A DNA stretch of 37,932 nucleotides from Methanobacterium sp. UBA176 (GCA_002505765.1 DAVZ01000004.1:1-37932), one strand, 5' to 3'; counted from the stretch's first letter, positions 10,076 through 19,562 are shown. Made by a program: numbers and translations. The notes: generated by a model from the letters alone, not told the origin.

Positions 10076-10441
10076 TTTTGATTTAATTTTCCAAAAAAAG
10101 TTTCCATTAAGCTCTTTTTTAAATTTAAGACATGCTATTAAAAAATTAAAAACTTCAAACCCTAAAATTATTCTTTGGTTTCTTTTTTTAATAATATATT
10201 GATATTGAAACTTCTTATAAAAAAATAAGGCATGATTAAGGGTTTTTTACCACTTTCATATTATTTTAAACCATTAAATCTTAAAATTAAAGCGCATTAA
10301 CTTAGAATGTAGTTCATAAATAGCTACTTATATAAAAAGGGTGAGTATCTAATAATTATTATTAAATACAGCTTATTTTAGCCATTTAATGCATTTTTTT
10401 ACAACTGTAAATGTCATATTTTTAATTAAATCTCTGAAACT

Positions 10442-10474
10442 AAAAAAAATAAATTTAAGTCACAATTCGTGACT
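10442..10474 (-). terminator. Terminator of the DUF4013 gene
   Basis: On the minus strand AGTCAC pairs with GTGACT (10469-10474 with 10458-10463; 5-nt loop), followed by an AT-rich stretch and a T-run (10442-10449). It begins four bases after the TAA of the upstream gene. Confidence 0.6.
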
Positions 10475-10477
10475 ATT

Positions 10478-11332
10478 TTAATATTCATCTCCTTCAGGTA
10501 TCATATTTTTAAGATCCATGTAAAGATAGTTTAAAACCAGTGTGAAGTATGGTGTTACCACTGAATTTACAATAATACCTATAATTATGCCCAATGCCAG
10601 CCCAATTATAGGAATAATTCCTAAAAAGGCACTGATAAGTCCTACAACAAAGCTTATTGCTCCAATTATTAGGGCATTGATAATTAGCACTATAAGTACT
10701 TCAAAGAAATTCTTTTTCACTAATTTAAAGCTATCTTTGAATGATCCAGTTATGGACTTTTTACCTACAATAACAGATTGATATATAAATACAAAGAACA
10801 GGAAAACCCCAAATAATAGTATTAGTGAGATTAGACCCCCTATTACCAGCCCTATTATGCCTAATGTACCATTAGGATCAGCTGCTAGCAAAATTACACC
10901 CAATATAAAAGGTATTACAGTAATAGCAGTTAAAATACCGAATATAATACTAACGGCTATTATTTTTAAAGTATATTTCTTTATATATTTCCATGCAATT
11001 CCTAAATCAGGTCTTTCACCTAACACGATCCTTTTAGACATTCCCACAGTTGCTACATTAATCAAAATATTTATTATCACGGCTATAATTAAAATTACAA
11101 CCATTACCACAAAAAACAGAGAAATTGTGCCTAAATCAGGATTAGCCATTGTAGATGCCGAATATGGATTATAATTAATGATTTCCTCCCCATAAATACC
11201 AAAAAATCCTAAAAATAGTGCACCATAAATGATCATATTTACTAAAATATTTCCAGCAAGGGCTGGGACAGCAAGCAATGGATTCTTGGTAAACCCATTA
11301 ATGGATTGTGAATAATAACTACCTATATCCAT
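10478..11332 (-). CDS. DUF4013-family polytopic membrane protein
   Basis: The 284-residue protein begins MDIGSYYSQSINGFTKNPLL, the characteristic opening of DUF4013 proteins common in Methanobacteriales. About six long hydrophobic segments follow, several rich in Ile/Gly/Val (LFFVVMVVILIIAVIINILI; IIFGILTAITVIPFILGVIL; ILLFGVFLFFVFIYQSVIVG). A cytoplasmic GSFKDSFKLVKKNFF motif near residue 195 looks like an amphipathic linker repeated in this family. It has AGGAGG upstream of the ATG and its own terminator, so it is a single-gene unit. The function is unknown; the architecture resembles glycerophosphoryl diester phosphodiesterase membrane domains. Confidence 0.75.
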   Translation of the reverse strand: MDIGSYYSQSINGFTKNPLLAVPALAGNILVNMIIYGALFLGFFGIYGEEIINYNPYSASTMANPDLGTISLFFVVMVVILIIAVIINILINVATVGMSKRIVLGERPDLGIAWKYIKKYTLKIIAVSIIFGILTAITVIPFILGVILLAADPNGTLGIIGLVIGGLISLILLFGVFLFFVFIYQSVIVGKKSITGSFKDSFKLVKKNFFEVLIVLIINALIIGAISFVVGLISAFLGIIPIIGLALGIIIGIIVNSVVTPYFTLVLNYLYMDLKNMIPEGDEY

Positions 11333-11531
11333 GAAATTCCTCCTTGATTTTTAATTAAGGATAGTTATCAATCATATAAATAGTATATTATTAATTTTGG
11401 GTCTATATCTGTAAAATTAAATAAATTAGTTTCCTATAATAAAAAAATGTATATAAAATTATTATCTATTCAAAACCTGCAATTCATAAAAATAAATGTA
11501 ATTTAAGGTTTAAAAAACATATAAATTGGAA

Positions 11532-12041
11532 TTATTGTTCTACTTTCTCCCAGATGATTTTATTATCTTCTCTGGATGATTTAATATAATTTTTTCTTTC
11601 CAGATTTCTTAAAATGCTTTTAAAATTATCAAGAGAGAGCTCTTTAAAGCCTATCTCCAGTATATGGTCATAATGATCTTCTGTTGTGCCTTTATCACCC
11701 TTCAGCAATGCAAGAACCTGAGATTGAAAGGATGTTAAATCTTTTTTGGGTTTTGCAGTAACAGCATCGAAGTAGAGCTTGATCTTCTTAAGATCTTCCA
11801 TCTCAGTCTCTTTTTCATTAATAATTTTAGTAAATTCAACTATTTTAGCTTCCTTTACCTTTAAGCTATTTTCAAGTTGGGCGATTAGTTGATCTTTTTC
11901 CTTTATTACCCCTGAATCCACCTTAGATTTTGATTCTTTCTGACATTTTTTAAGATCGATCTTTAATTTACTGATTTCCAGTAAACATGCTTTAACCAGT
12001 TGTCTTAACTGTTCAGTTTCTTTATTTTTCAAGATAGGCAT
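11532..12041 (-). CDS. Coiled-coil protein with a C-terminal winged-helix-like domain
   Basis: I do not recognise this 169-residue protein. Residues about 10-95 are charged heptads (EKDQLIAQLENSLKVKEAKI) expected to form a coiled coil. Residues about 100-169 look like a compact helical domain ending in a wing (FKSILRNLERKNYIKSSRED and NKIIWEKVEQ), as in winged-helix DNA-binding proteins. It contains no membrane segment. It lies 42 bases after the PAP2 gene in the same direction, so both may share a transcript. A regulatory role is possible but unproven. Confidence 0.6.
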   Translation of the reverse strand: MPILKNKETEQLRQLVKACLLEISKLKIDLKKCQKESKSKVDSGVIKEKDQLIAQLENSLKVKEAKIVEFTKIINEKETEMEDLKKIKLYFDAVTAKPKKDLTSFQSQVLALLKGDKGTTEDHYDHILEIGFKELSLDNFKSILRNLERKNYIKSSREDNKIIWEKVEQ

Positions 12042-12083
12042 ATATCATCATATATATTAGAACTTATTTTTAAACTTAATGCT

Positions 12084-12653
12084 TTACTTATTCATTAATT
12101 TATTTTTAAGCTTTATTATATCATTTTCATATCTTAAAAATACAAGAGCAATAAATATGCCTATTAAAGCGCCAGAAATAACGTCAGAAGGGTAGTGAAC
12201 TCCGTTATATACTCTTGAAAACATTATAATTACTACAAATATGAAGAAATAAATAAAAACACTTTTTTTCCTGATAATAGTTAGTCCGTAAACAGTTAAA
12301 GCAATAAAAGAGGCTACAGAATGTCCTGATGGCCAGGAATAGCCATTGATACTTACCAACACTCTTACACCTTCAAGTACTTCATATGGTCTTGGCACCG
12401 CTACAACAAGCTTTAGGAAATCTGTGATAAAAAAGCCACCTATAAGAGCAGTTATACACACTAAAGAAGCATTTCTCTCTCTTTCCCCTCCAAAAATAAA
12501 TATTATTATGGAAATAACTACCCAAAAGATGAAATATCCTATTTCAGACATAAGGGGCATTATAAAGTCAAAAATAGGATTTTGCATGTTGACGTTGATT
12601 AAATAGAAAAATTGAATGTCGGTGCTGTTTGAAATAAACATCGGTTCTAACAT
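12084..12653 (-). CDS. PAP2-family membrane phosphatase
   Basis: The 189-residue protein has about five membrane segments and the three phosphatase signature motifs: KLVVAVPRPYE (motif 1), SWPSGHSVASF (motif 2, with the catalytic His of PSGH) and SRVYNGVHYPSDVISG (motif 3, with the nucleophile His). The family removes phosphate from lipid phosphates such as phosphatidate or polyprenyl diphosphates, with the active site facing outward. The native substrate here could be an archaeal isoprenoid phosphate. The start lacks a clear ribosome site. It stands downstream of asd in the same direction with a gap of about 95 bases. Confidence 0.88.
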   Translation of the reverse strand: MLEPMFISNSTDIQFFYLINVNMQNPIFDFIMPLMSEIGYFIFWVVISIIIFIFGGERERNASLVCITALIGGFFITDFLKLVVAVPRPYEVLEGVRVLVSINGYSWPSGHSVASFIALTVYGLTIIRKKSVFIYFFIFVVIIMFSRVYNGVHYPSDVISGALIGIFIALVFLRYENDIIKLKNKLMNK

Positions 12654-12747
12654 GGTATCATCGTGTCTTAAAATAAGTAATGTATGGACTGCTTAATTTT
12701 TTTTGGCTTATAAAGTTATCAAAAATAATGGAAGTTAAGGTTAAATT

Positions 12748-13791
12748 TTACATTATCTCAGATATGAGTTCTGCATTTAAAATAGAAGCGCCAGCCGCAC
12801 CTCTTATGGTATTATGACCAACCAATACATATCTGAGGCTGTTATCAAATGCATCATCTTTTCTAACCCTTCCAACAGTAACAGCCATTCCTTTATCTGT
12901 ATTTCTATCCATTCTTGGCTGCGGCCTGTTTTCTTCCTCCCTGACTACAATGGGGTTTATAGGTGCTGAATAGAGATTCAGTTTTTGTGGAAGACCTTTA
13001 AATTTATTGAATGATTTTTTAACATCATCCACCTCTAAATCCTCTTCAAATTCGATGAAAACAGCTTCTGTATGTCCATCTACAACTCCAACCCTGTGAC
13101 ATGATGCACTAACTCCAAAAGATGCCGGAGTTACAGTTTCACCATCATAATCGCCAAGTAGGTAACGGGTTTCAGTTTCTATTTTTTCTTCTTCCTCGCC
13201 TATAAAGGGCACCAGATTATCTACAATGGCCATTGAAGGCACACCGTTATATCCAGCACCAGAAACAGCCTGCATAGTTGAAACATATACCCTTTTTATG
13301 TCATATCTGTCATAAAGCGGTTTTAAAGTAATAGTCAATGCTATTGTTGTACAATTAGGATTTGTAACCACAAAACCATCCCATTCTCTGTTTTTTTGCT
13401 GGATTTCAACCATATCAAAATGTTCGGGGTTTACTTCAGGTATCACCAGAGGTACGTCTGGTTCCATCCTCATTGCACTTGCATTTGATGCCACAATGCA
13501 TGACCTGGCAAACTTAGGCTCAACAACTGCAGCAGTACTTGCTGGAAGTGCAGAAAATACAATATCCACGTCTTTAACTTCATCTGGGTCTGTATCCACT
13601 ACAGTAATGTCTTTTACACTTTCTGGTATTTTGCTATCAAGATACCATGTTGCTGCGTCTTCATATTTCTTTCCTGCTGATCTTGCAGATGCTGTCAGTG
13701 CAGTGATTTCAAACTTTGGATGATCTGCCAATAGTTGAATGAATCTCTGCCCAACCATTCCAGTTGCTCCGAGAATACCTACGTTTACCAT
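12748..13791 (-). CDS. asd: Aspartate-semialdehyde dehydrogenase
   Basis: The enzyme reduces aspartyl phosphate to aspartate semialdehyde with NADPH, the branch point to lysine, threonine and methionine. Seen are the nucleotide-binding motif GILGATGMVGQRF at the N-terminus, the catalytic Cys in VTNPNCTTIAL near residue 151, and the substrate-binding His in SASCHRVGVVDGH. The pattern is the archaeal/fungal type of ASADH. The start is the ATG at 13791, with GGTGAT four bases before it; the GTG at 13800 is that ribosome site. It closes the lysine operon run after lysC, dapA, dapB and the PLD gene. Confidence 0.96.
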   Translation of the reverse strand: MVNVGILGATGMVGQRFIQLLADHPKFEITALTASARSAGKKYEDAATWYLDSKIPESVKDITVVDTDPDEVKDVDIVFSALPASTAAVVEPKFARSCIVASNASAMRMEPDVPLVIPEVNPEHFDMVEIQQKNREWDGFVVTNPNCTTIALTITLKPLYDRYDIKRVYVSTMQAVSGAGYNGVPSMAIVDNLVPFIGEEEEKIETETRYLLGDYDGETVTPASFGVSASCHRVGVVDGHTEAVFIEFEEDLEVDDVKKSFNKFKGLPQKLNLYSAPINPIVVREEENRPQPRMDRNTDKGMAVTVGRVRKDDAFDNSLRYVLVGHNTIRGAAGASILNAELISEIM

Positions 13792-13838
13792 ATAAATCAC
13801 CTGATCATAAATTAGGAAGTCAATATTTAAATCTATTC

Positions 13839-14996
13839 CTATTTACCCAACAATGTTATTTTTCCATCGTGTTTTTGAAGTCCTAACCTTAATTCACCGT
13901 CATAGACTTTTGTATATCCATTTATTATTTCAAACATAATCCCTAATTTAATTTTATTTACTGGAACGATGTTATCCCAGAGTTCTAAAATAATATCTCC
14001 AGTATCATCTCTAATTTTTACAAGAGTCAGTATTTTAGTGCCCTGTTTATATTCCAGTTCAATCACATCTTCAATATTTACTATTTCTCCCTTTAATTTA
14101 ATCTGGCTTAAGCCGCTTTTTAAACTGCTTATATTAATAATTCGGTTAATTGGTGAAAACCCTTTGATGGTAAATTCTCTGAACCCCTCTACCTTACCCA
14201 TTTTTCCGGAAATTTCCACTTCATCCCCTATTTTAGAGGATTTAAGTCTCTCATTAGTTCCAATAAATTTTATTGCAATGTCTTTTCTAATTTTACCTGA
14301 TATATATGCTTTTTTATTACCTAGATATCCTAAAATTCCAGTAAATTTAACAGTTCCATCTTCAGAAATGATTATTTTTTCATCAGCCACTATTTTATTG
14401 AAATCCTTCCTGTGTCTTTGATAAATTCCCGATAAATTGTAGGCCTTGCAGGATAAGACATATTTATCATCAACATATTCTTTTGAGGTTTTATGGCTCC
14501 ATAATCTTAAAAAAAAGCTCATAGCCTCCCTTACAGCACTACTCTCATTTGTGTAAATGTTTGCTTCAATTTGAGGTATTCCTTCATATTTCCTGGGTGA
14601 TCCAAGACCGCTTCCTGTTAAATTGGAAGATCCTACGATTATCTCCCTGTCATCCACTATTATCATCTTTGCATGGATACTGTTGTTGTATTTTATGGAG
14701 ATATTATCTCCAAAAATGTTTTTCCAGCGTTCAACATCGTCCAATTGATGTAGTCTTCTTAAAACATCTTCTTTTTCCAGTTTAGTTATTAAATAGACTT
14801 CTAAATTCTTATTTTTAGATAATGCATTTTCAAAAGGGATAACAAACTCCTCACCCAGAGTGATCCATGGATATACAATGTAAATATGGTTCTTTGCCCT
14901 GCTTATAACATCATGGATCTTCCTTAAAGCGCTTCTGTCATCCTTTAAGAAAGTGGGGATAAATTCAGTTACAGACTCGTGTTTCTTAAAAAGCAT
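13839..14996 (-). CDS. Phospholipase D-fold protein fused to OB-fold domains (putative nuclease)
   Basis: The 385-residue protein has a single HKD motif: His108, Lys110 and Asp115 in SIHAKMIIVDD, followed by GSSNLTGSG. Single-HKD proteins of the Nuc/BfiI type work as dimers. The C-terminal half (about 200-385) has strand patterns of OB folds (IGDEVEISGKMGKVEGFREF; LKGEIVNIEDVIEL and IRDDTGDIILELWDN), typical of nucleic acid binding. A nuclease or DNA repair role is therefore the best guess; lipid hydrolysis is less likely. It has a GGGGG-type ribosome site. It is placed between dapB and asd in the amino acid run, with no metabolic reason visible. Confidence 0.78.
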   Translation of the reverse strand: MLFKKHESVTEFIPTFLKDDRSALRKIHDVISRAKNHIYIVYPWITLGEEFVIPFENALSKNKNLEVYLITKLEKEDVLRRLHQLDDVERWKNIFGDNISIKYNNSIHAKMIIVDDREIIVGSSNLTGSGLGSPRKYEGIPQIEANIYTNESSAVREAMSFFLRLWSHKTSKEYVDDKYVLSCKAYNLSGIYQRHRKDFNKIVADEKIIISEDGTVKFTGILGYLGNKKAYISGKIRKDIAIKFIGTNERLKSSKIGDEVEISGKMGKVEGFREFTIKGFSPINRIINISSLKSGLSQIKLKGEIVNIEDVIELEYKQGTKILTLVKIRDDTGDIILELWDNIVPVNKIKLGIMFEIINGYTKVYDGELRLGLQKHDGKITLLGK

Positions 14997-15044
14997 TTCC
15001 TACCCCCTAAACACCAGAAAATATGAATTAAGAATAAATTTGAA

Positions 15045-15860
15045 TTATTTTAAACCTAAAACATCTGCCATGTCGCTTATCTCACCTTCAGGTGCCTCCA
15101 TAACATATCTAATGGCTTTAATTACTCCATTAACGAATGCCTGTCTGCTGTGAGCTCTGTGTACTATTTCAATTCTTTCTCCATCTCCAGCAAAGAGCAC
15201 AGTGTGATCCCCTACAATGTCTCCTCCACGAACAGCATGCATTCCAATTTCCTCTTCAGTACGTGCGCCTACTATTCCCTGTCTTCCATAAACGCATGTC
15301 TTATTTCTTCCAAGTTCATCAGCTATAATTTCAAAAGCCTTAACAGCAGTTCCTGATGGTGCATCTGCTTTATGCTTGTGATGAGCTTCAATTATTTCAA
15401 TATCGTAATCATTTAAAATTTTTGAAAGTTCCTTTAATACCTTGAAGAATACATTTACTCCAACCGCCATATTTGGAGCTATTACTGCTTTTATCTGGTT
15501 TTCTTTTATGGATTCTCCCATTTCATTCAATTGATCATCAGAAAATCCTGTTGTACCCACAACCACATTAACACCATATTTAGCAGCAGTTTTGACTGTG
15601 TTGACTGCAGCATTTGCAATTGTAAAATCGACAAGAACATGAGGATTCTTTTTTGCTAAAACCTCAGCAAGCATTTCTGCTCCGTTAACTGGAACATTAA
15701 TACTACCAGCACCTATTACTTCACCTATGTCCTTTCCTTCTAATGGGGTATTTGGCGCTTCTATTGCTGCTACTACCTTCATATCATTCTGTTTTAGTAA
15801 AGTTTTAATTATTTCCGAACCCATTCTTCCACTTGCGCCAGTTACAGCCACTTCAATCAT
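15045..15860 (-). CDS. dapB: 4-hydroxy-tetrahydrodipicolinate reductase
   Basis: The enzyme reduces the DapA product to tetrahydrodipicolinate with NAD(P)H on the lysine pathway. The 271-residue protein has the Rossmann motif TGASGRMGSEI at the N-terminus, the GTTGFS segment, and the catalytic loop EAHHKHKADAPSGTA near residue 160 with the active-site His pair and Lys. The length is usual. It follows dapA by 37 bases and precedes the PLD-fold gene. Confidence 0.96.
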   Translation of the reverse strand: MIEVAVTGASGRMGSEIIKTLLKQNDMKVVAAIEAPNTPLEGKDIGEVIGAGSINVPVNGAEMLAEVLAKKNPHVLVDFTIANAAVNTVKTAAKYGVNVVVGTTGFSDDQLNEMGESIKENQIKAVIAPNMAVGVNVFFKVLKELSKILNDYDIEIIEAHHKHKADAPSGTAVKAFEIIADELGRNKTCVYGRQGIVGARTEEEIGMHAVRGGDIVGDHTVLFAGDGERIEIVHRAHSRQAFVNGVIKAIRYVMEAPEGEISDMADVLGLK

Positions 15861-15897
15861 TTTATCAACTCCATAATAAATTGTAAATACTCTTGGA

Positions 15898-16791
15898 TTA
15901 AATTAAATCAAGATTTTGGAGCACTTCTCTTAATCTTACCTTACTTTCATCTTTAAGAGGTGCAAGAGGCATTCTAACATGTCCTGCTGGCCTTCCCATC
16001 ATAGTTAAAGCAGTTTTTGCAGGGACAGGGTTGGTTTCAATAAATAGAACTTTCATGAGATCATATAATTCGTAATGTGCTTTAGCAGCAGATTCAAAGT
16101 TTCCTGCCAGTGCATAATTGACCATTTGACTCATACGTGCTGGATCTACATTTGAAACAACGCTTATGACTCCTTTTGCTCCCATTGCAATCATAGGAAG
16201 TGTTAAATCGTCATTTCCTGATAAAATCATGAACTTGCCACTTTCACCAACTTCATCGATTTTTTTAATTATTTTTGAAACTTTGTCCATGTCTGGATTT
16301 GCCTCTTTTATAGCAAGAACATTATCCATTTGAGCAACCCTTCCAATGGTATCAACGTCTATATCGGTTCCTGTTCTTGAAGGCACGTTGTAAACAACTA
16401 TTGGTATATCAGTAGAGTCGTTCAGCAATTTATAGTGTTCATAAAGGCCATGAGGTTGGGGTTTATTATAATATGGCGTTATAACTAATGCAGCATCTGC
16501 TCCCGTGTCTTCTGCGTGTTTCACAAGTCCAAGTGCTTCTTTAGACGAATTACTTCCAGCACCAGCTATAGTTGTAATTCTACCATTAACTTCATCGATT
16601 AAAATATCAACCAGCTTACGGTGCTCATCATGAGATACTGTGGCAGATTCTCCTGTAGTTCCCACTGCTAATATCCCATCAACTCCCTTTTCAATCAAAT
16701 AGTTTATATTTTCACGGGTTCCTTCCTCATCTATTTCATCATTTTCTGTGTATGGTGTTACCATAGCTACTATTGTTCCTTTCAACTTCAT
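15898..16791 (-). CDS. dapA: 4-hydroxy-tetrahydrodipicolinate synthase
   Basis: This 297-residue TIM-barrel aldolase joins pyruvate and aspartate semialdehyde. It shows the Schiff-base Lys in LAIKEANPD near residue 162, the active-site Tyr in VVYNVPSRTG, the GTTGE phosphate-type loop and ITPYYNKPQ. Its ATG overlaps the lysC stop by four bases (ATGA), a sign of translational coupling with aspartate kinase. Confidence 0.97.
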   Translation of the reverse strand: MKLKGTIVAMVTPYTENDEIDEEGTRENINYLIEKGVDGILAVGTTGESATVSHDEHRKLVDILIDEVNGRITTIAGAGSNSSKEALGLVKHAEDTGADAALVITPYYNKPQPHGLYEHYKLLNDSTDIPIVVYNVPSRTGTDIDVDTIGRVAQMDNVLAIKEANPDMDKVSKIIKKIDEVGESGKFMILSGNDDLTLPMIAMGAKGVISVVSNVDPARMSQMVNYALAGNFESAAKAHYELYDLMKVLFIETNPVPAKTALTMMGRPAGHVRMPLAPLKDESKVRLREVLQNLDLI

Positions 16792-18011
16792 TTTAAGACA
16801 CCTTTTACAAGTTCATAAGCCTTTCTGCCGTCATTCCACTCTACGAAAATAACTACAGATGTTTGACTTGAAGAAATTTCAACAATATTTATCTTTTTTT
16901 TCTGTAAAGGTTCGGTGATTTCTGCTATTACTCCAGGAGTGTCAATAAAATCCTGGCTTGAAACACTGATCATTGCTATTTCCCTTCCCAGGGATAGAGA
17001 ACTTAAATCATCGGTCTGGACAACAACATCATGAAGAACTTCATGGGCGTGATCAGATTCTGCTTTATTAATGAACACAGTTACGGAATTTTGACCTGTA
17101 GATATTCCATAAATGTTAATTTTATGTTCTGCTAGGGTATCAGTGATTTTAGCTAAAATTCCAGTTTTTGTGAGGATTTCTTCGCCCACAACAGCGATAA
17201 CGGATATTGGTTCGCTGTTTAACGTTGCACTTTTTAGCAAATCGTTGTTATTTGACGGTCCAATTATTTCAGTTCCTGGAGCTGATAAATCTCCATGTTC
17301 GTAACCGATTATTTTAGCATCTATCTTAGGATCTTTATATTTTAAGGCATGAGGATGTAAAACCTGTGCACCGTGGGTTGCAAGATCTCTCATTTCCTCA
17401 ACAGAAATTTTATCAAGTTTTTTAGCTGTAAGGAGTTTATTAGGGTCTGTAGACATTACTCCATCCACATCGGTTACAATGATAACTTCTTCGGAATTAA
17501 GGCAATGTCCAAGGAGAAATGCTGTTATATCGCTTCCCCCTCGCCCTAAAGTTGTAATATTCCCTGTTTCATCCTTTCCAAGGAAACCGCAGACTATTGG
17601 TATTACACCTTCATCTACCATCTTTTTAATTGCATTTGATTTTTCTTCCGTGGCTTTAAAATCAACTTTTGCACTTAAAAAATTATTATCTGTAATTATT
17701 GGCCAAGTATCTTTATAGGGATCTACATATTCGGATTTAACGCCTAAAGATTCAACCGTTGCTGAAAATATTCTAACGCTGGTCATTTCACCCATGGAAA
17801 AGACTTCTGCAAGTTGCTTATCTGTTATAGAATTTCCCATAGAGCCATTTACAACTTTTAAAAACTCATCCGTAGTTTTATTTATTGCAGATACGACAAC
17901 TACAATTTTCTTACCTTGCATATATTCATTTACAACTGATTGAGCTGCTTTTCTAATTTTTTCCCCATTTCCAATGGAAGTTCCTCCGAACTTAGCCACA
18001 ATAATCCCCAT
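16788..18011 (-). CDS. lysC: Aspartate kinase
   Basis: The enzyme phosphorylates aspartate, the first step of the aspartate family. The 407-residue protein has the KFGGTS signature at the N-terminus, the LGRGGSDITAF nucleotide/aspartate loop near residue 165, and two C-terminal ACT domains (GILAKITDTLAEHKINIYG and GVIAEITEPLQKKKINIVE), so feedback inhibition by an end product is likely. The start is the ATG at 18011, with AGGTGA upstream; a TTG directly before it is not needed. The stop overlaps the dapA start by four bases, and rps17e ends 16 bases upstream. Confidence 0.97.
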   Translation of the reverse strand: MGIIVAKFGGTSIGNGEKIRKAAQSVVNEYMQGKKIVVVVSAINKTTDEFLKVVNGSMGNSITDKQLAEVFSMGEMTSVRIFSATVESLGVKSEYVDPYKDTWPIITDNNFLSAKVDFKATEEKSNAIKKMVDEGVIPIVCGFLGKDETGNITTLGRGGSDITAFLLGHCLNSEEVIIVTDVDGVMSTDPNKLLTAKKLDKISVEEMRDLATHGAQVLHPHALKYKDPKIDAKIIGYEHGDLSAPGTEIIGPSNNNDLLKSATLNSEPISVIAVVGEEILTKTGILAKITDTLAEHKINIYGISTGQNSVTVFINKAESDHAHEVLHDVVVQTDDLSSLSLGREIAMISVSSQDFIDTPGVIAEITEPLQKKKINIVEISSSQTSVVIFVEWNDGRKAYELVKGVLK

Positions 18012-18027
18012 CAAATGTCACCTGTAT

Positions 18028-18219
18028 TCATTGCGATTCTTGTCCAACCAATCTGGTTATATAACCTGCGATTTTATTTCTGAGATGTTTAGTACTGACA
18101 GTTGAAAATTCTTCCACTAATTTTTTATTCTCATCAAAGTCAGTTGTAAATTTACCTTCGTAGTTTTCTATCAACTCTTTAGCAGTTCTTTTAACAAATG
18201 ATGTTCTTATGTTACCCAT
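18028..18219 (-). CDS. rps17e: 30S ribosomal protein S17e
   Basis: The 63-residue basic small-subunit protein, found in archaea and eukaryotes, is recognised by its opening GNIRTSFVKRTAKELIE and the motif STKHLRNKIAGYITRL. Its first 8 bases overlap the end of the chorismate mutase gene, whose last codons carry its strong ribosome site (AGGAGG). It sits inside a biosynthetic run between chorismate mutase and aspartate kinase, so ribosomal protein and amino acid gene expression are probably coupled. Confidence 0.96.
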   Translation of the reverse strand: MGNIRTSFVKRTAKELIENYEGKFTTDFDENKKLVEEFSTVSTKHLRNKIAGYITRLVGQESQ

Positions 18220-18517
18220 TGGTATTCCTCCTGAGTATTTCTTCCTGTTCTTTTTTACTTAAATCAGTCAAAATTTTCATGATTTTCTTAACGTAACGTT
18301 CATCCAATCTATAGTGTTCCGCTATTTTTTTTCTTTTATCTTGAATATAATCTTCTCTCTTTTTATCTTCTATTTCCATACTTAAAAAAATCTTAGCATT
18401 AATGATATCTCCTGCAAGAGATGTTCTTTTTGCTATTAGATCTATGATTTCTTCATCGATCTGGTCTATTTTATCTCTGGACTCTTGAAGAATTCTTAAA
18501 GCATCTGCCCTATCCAC
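18212..18517 (-). CDS. Chorismate mutase (AroQ type)
   Basis: The 101-residue all-helical protein has the class II chorismate mutase layout: helix 1 RDKIDQIDEEIIDLIAKR, the IINAK segment, and helix 3 YVKKIMKILTDLSKKEQEE. It would convert chorismate to prephenate for Phe and Tyr synthesis. The start is GTG, with AAGGTGAT upstream. It follows the shikimate kinase gene by 21 bases, so both enzymes of the aromatic pathway are co-transcribed; its end overlaps rps17e by 8 bases. Confidence 0.88.
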   Translation of the reverse strand: MDRADALRILQESRDKIDQIDEEIIDLIAKRTSLAGDIINAKIFLSMEIEDKKREDYIQDKRKKIAEHYRLDERYVKKIMKILTDLSKKEQEEILRRNTNG

Positions 18518-18538
18518 AGTTAATCACCTTAAAATGAC

Positions 18539-19408
18539 CTAAATAGTCTTAATTATCTTTGTACCTTCATTATCCACATTAGTATGAATGATATCTCCAG
18601 GATATGATTTCCATGAGTCCAAAACATTATCAAATTTGTTATCATCTACTACAGCAACAAATGAAGGCCCCGTTCCTGACAGTCCTGATGCAATTGCACC
18701 GGCATTTAATGCATCAAGGGCAATATTAGGATTAAATTCAAGCGCTGCACAATATAAAAGTCCATTCAATGTTAGAGCTTTATAAACATCTCCATTTAAT
18801 GCAAGATCAAATGCTAACCTCACATAAGGAGCTAGAAGTTTCATTCTTTCAATATCAGATTGTGCAGTTAATGATTTTTTATCTGGCATGTATATTAATA
18901 TATTTTGCTCTTCCATGTTCCCCTTCTTTAAAATTTTTCTTTTAAAGTTGTCAGTGATGCTTAATCCACCATAAAATGAAGCACTTGCATCGTCAAATGC
19001 GCCTGTAATTGTAACCCCTGCCTCAAGGGAAGAGTCAATAGCCATATTAAGAATTTCAAAATTGCTTAAATATAAATCAGAACCATATTCCTCAATCAAA
19101 GCTAATACTGTTGCCATTGTAACTGCATTTGAAGTTGCACTGCTGCTGGAAAGACCTGATGCAACTGGAAGATCTGAAAATGTTTTTACCCTTACTCCAT
19201 TCTCAATGTCGAATCTTTTAAGCACATTCCTTGCGCAAATTTCCATTAAACCTGTATCCACCTGTTTATTTGATTCACATTCAATCTTCGATCCCTTTAA
19301 TTCCACTTCTGCAGTAACATATAATCCAATACCAAATGCAGCGCCGCATCCTGTTGATATTGCATTTATAACAGTTGCAGAACCAGGAGATTTAATGACA
19401 GTCTTCAA
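18539..19408 (-). CDS. aroK: Archaeal shikimate kinase (GHMP kinase type)
   Basis: The 289-residue kinase has the GHMP ATP-binding motif PVASGLSSSSATSNAV near residue 93 and ends with the archaeal signature SGLSGTGPSFVAVV. It replaces the unrelated bacterial AroK and phosphorylates shikimate. The start is TTG at 19408, three bases after GGTGAT; this same spacing is used below to judge the ATT starts. It is the first gene of the reverse biosynthetic run and is divergent from sppA across about 150 AT-rich bases that hold promoters for both. Confidence 0.93.
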   Translation of the reverse strand: MKTVIKSPGSATVINAISTGCGAAFGIGLYVTAEVELKGSKIECESNKQVDTGLMEICARNVLKRFDIENGVRVKTFSDLPVASGLSSSSATSNAVTMATVLALIEEYGSDLYLSNFEILNMAIDSSLEAGVTITGAFDDASASFYGGLSITDNFKRKILKKGNMEEQNILIYMPDKKSLTAQSDIERMKLLAPYVRLAFDLALNGDVYKALTLNGLLYCAALEFNPNIALDALNAGAIASGLSGTGPSFVAVVDDNKFDNVLDSWKSYPGDIIHTNVDNEGTKIIKTI

Positions 19409-19562
19409 TTTATCACCTTTCTGGTGGTATAAATAATTAATTCTAAAGAAATTAATAATTATCTTTATATCATTTAAATACTTATATAGATTAACTTTAA
19501 AATTGATAACTTAAATCAAGCATATTCTCAATAAATCAAATTTGATCATGTTAAGTGATAAA

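Larger units (their letters stand above)
9988..10477. other. AT-rich intergenic region
   Basis: Apart from the TATA box and leader of the transglutaminase gene and the terminator hairpin of the DUF4013 gene at its right end, I see only AT-rich sequence without an ORF, a repeat or a structured element. Confidence 0.6.
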
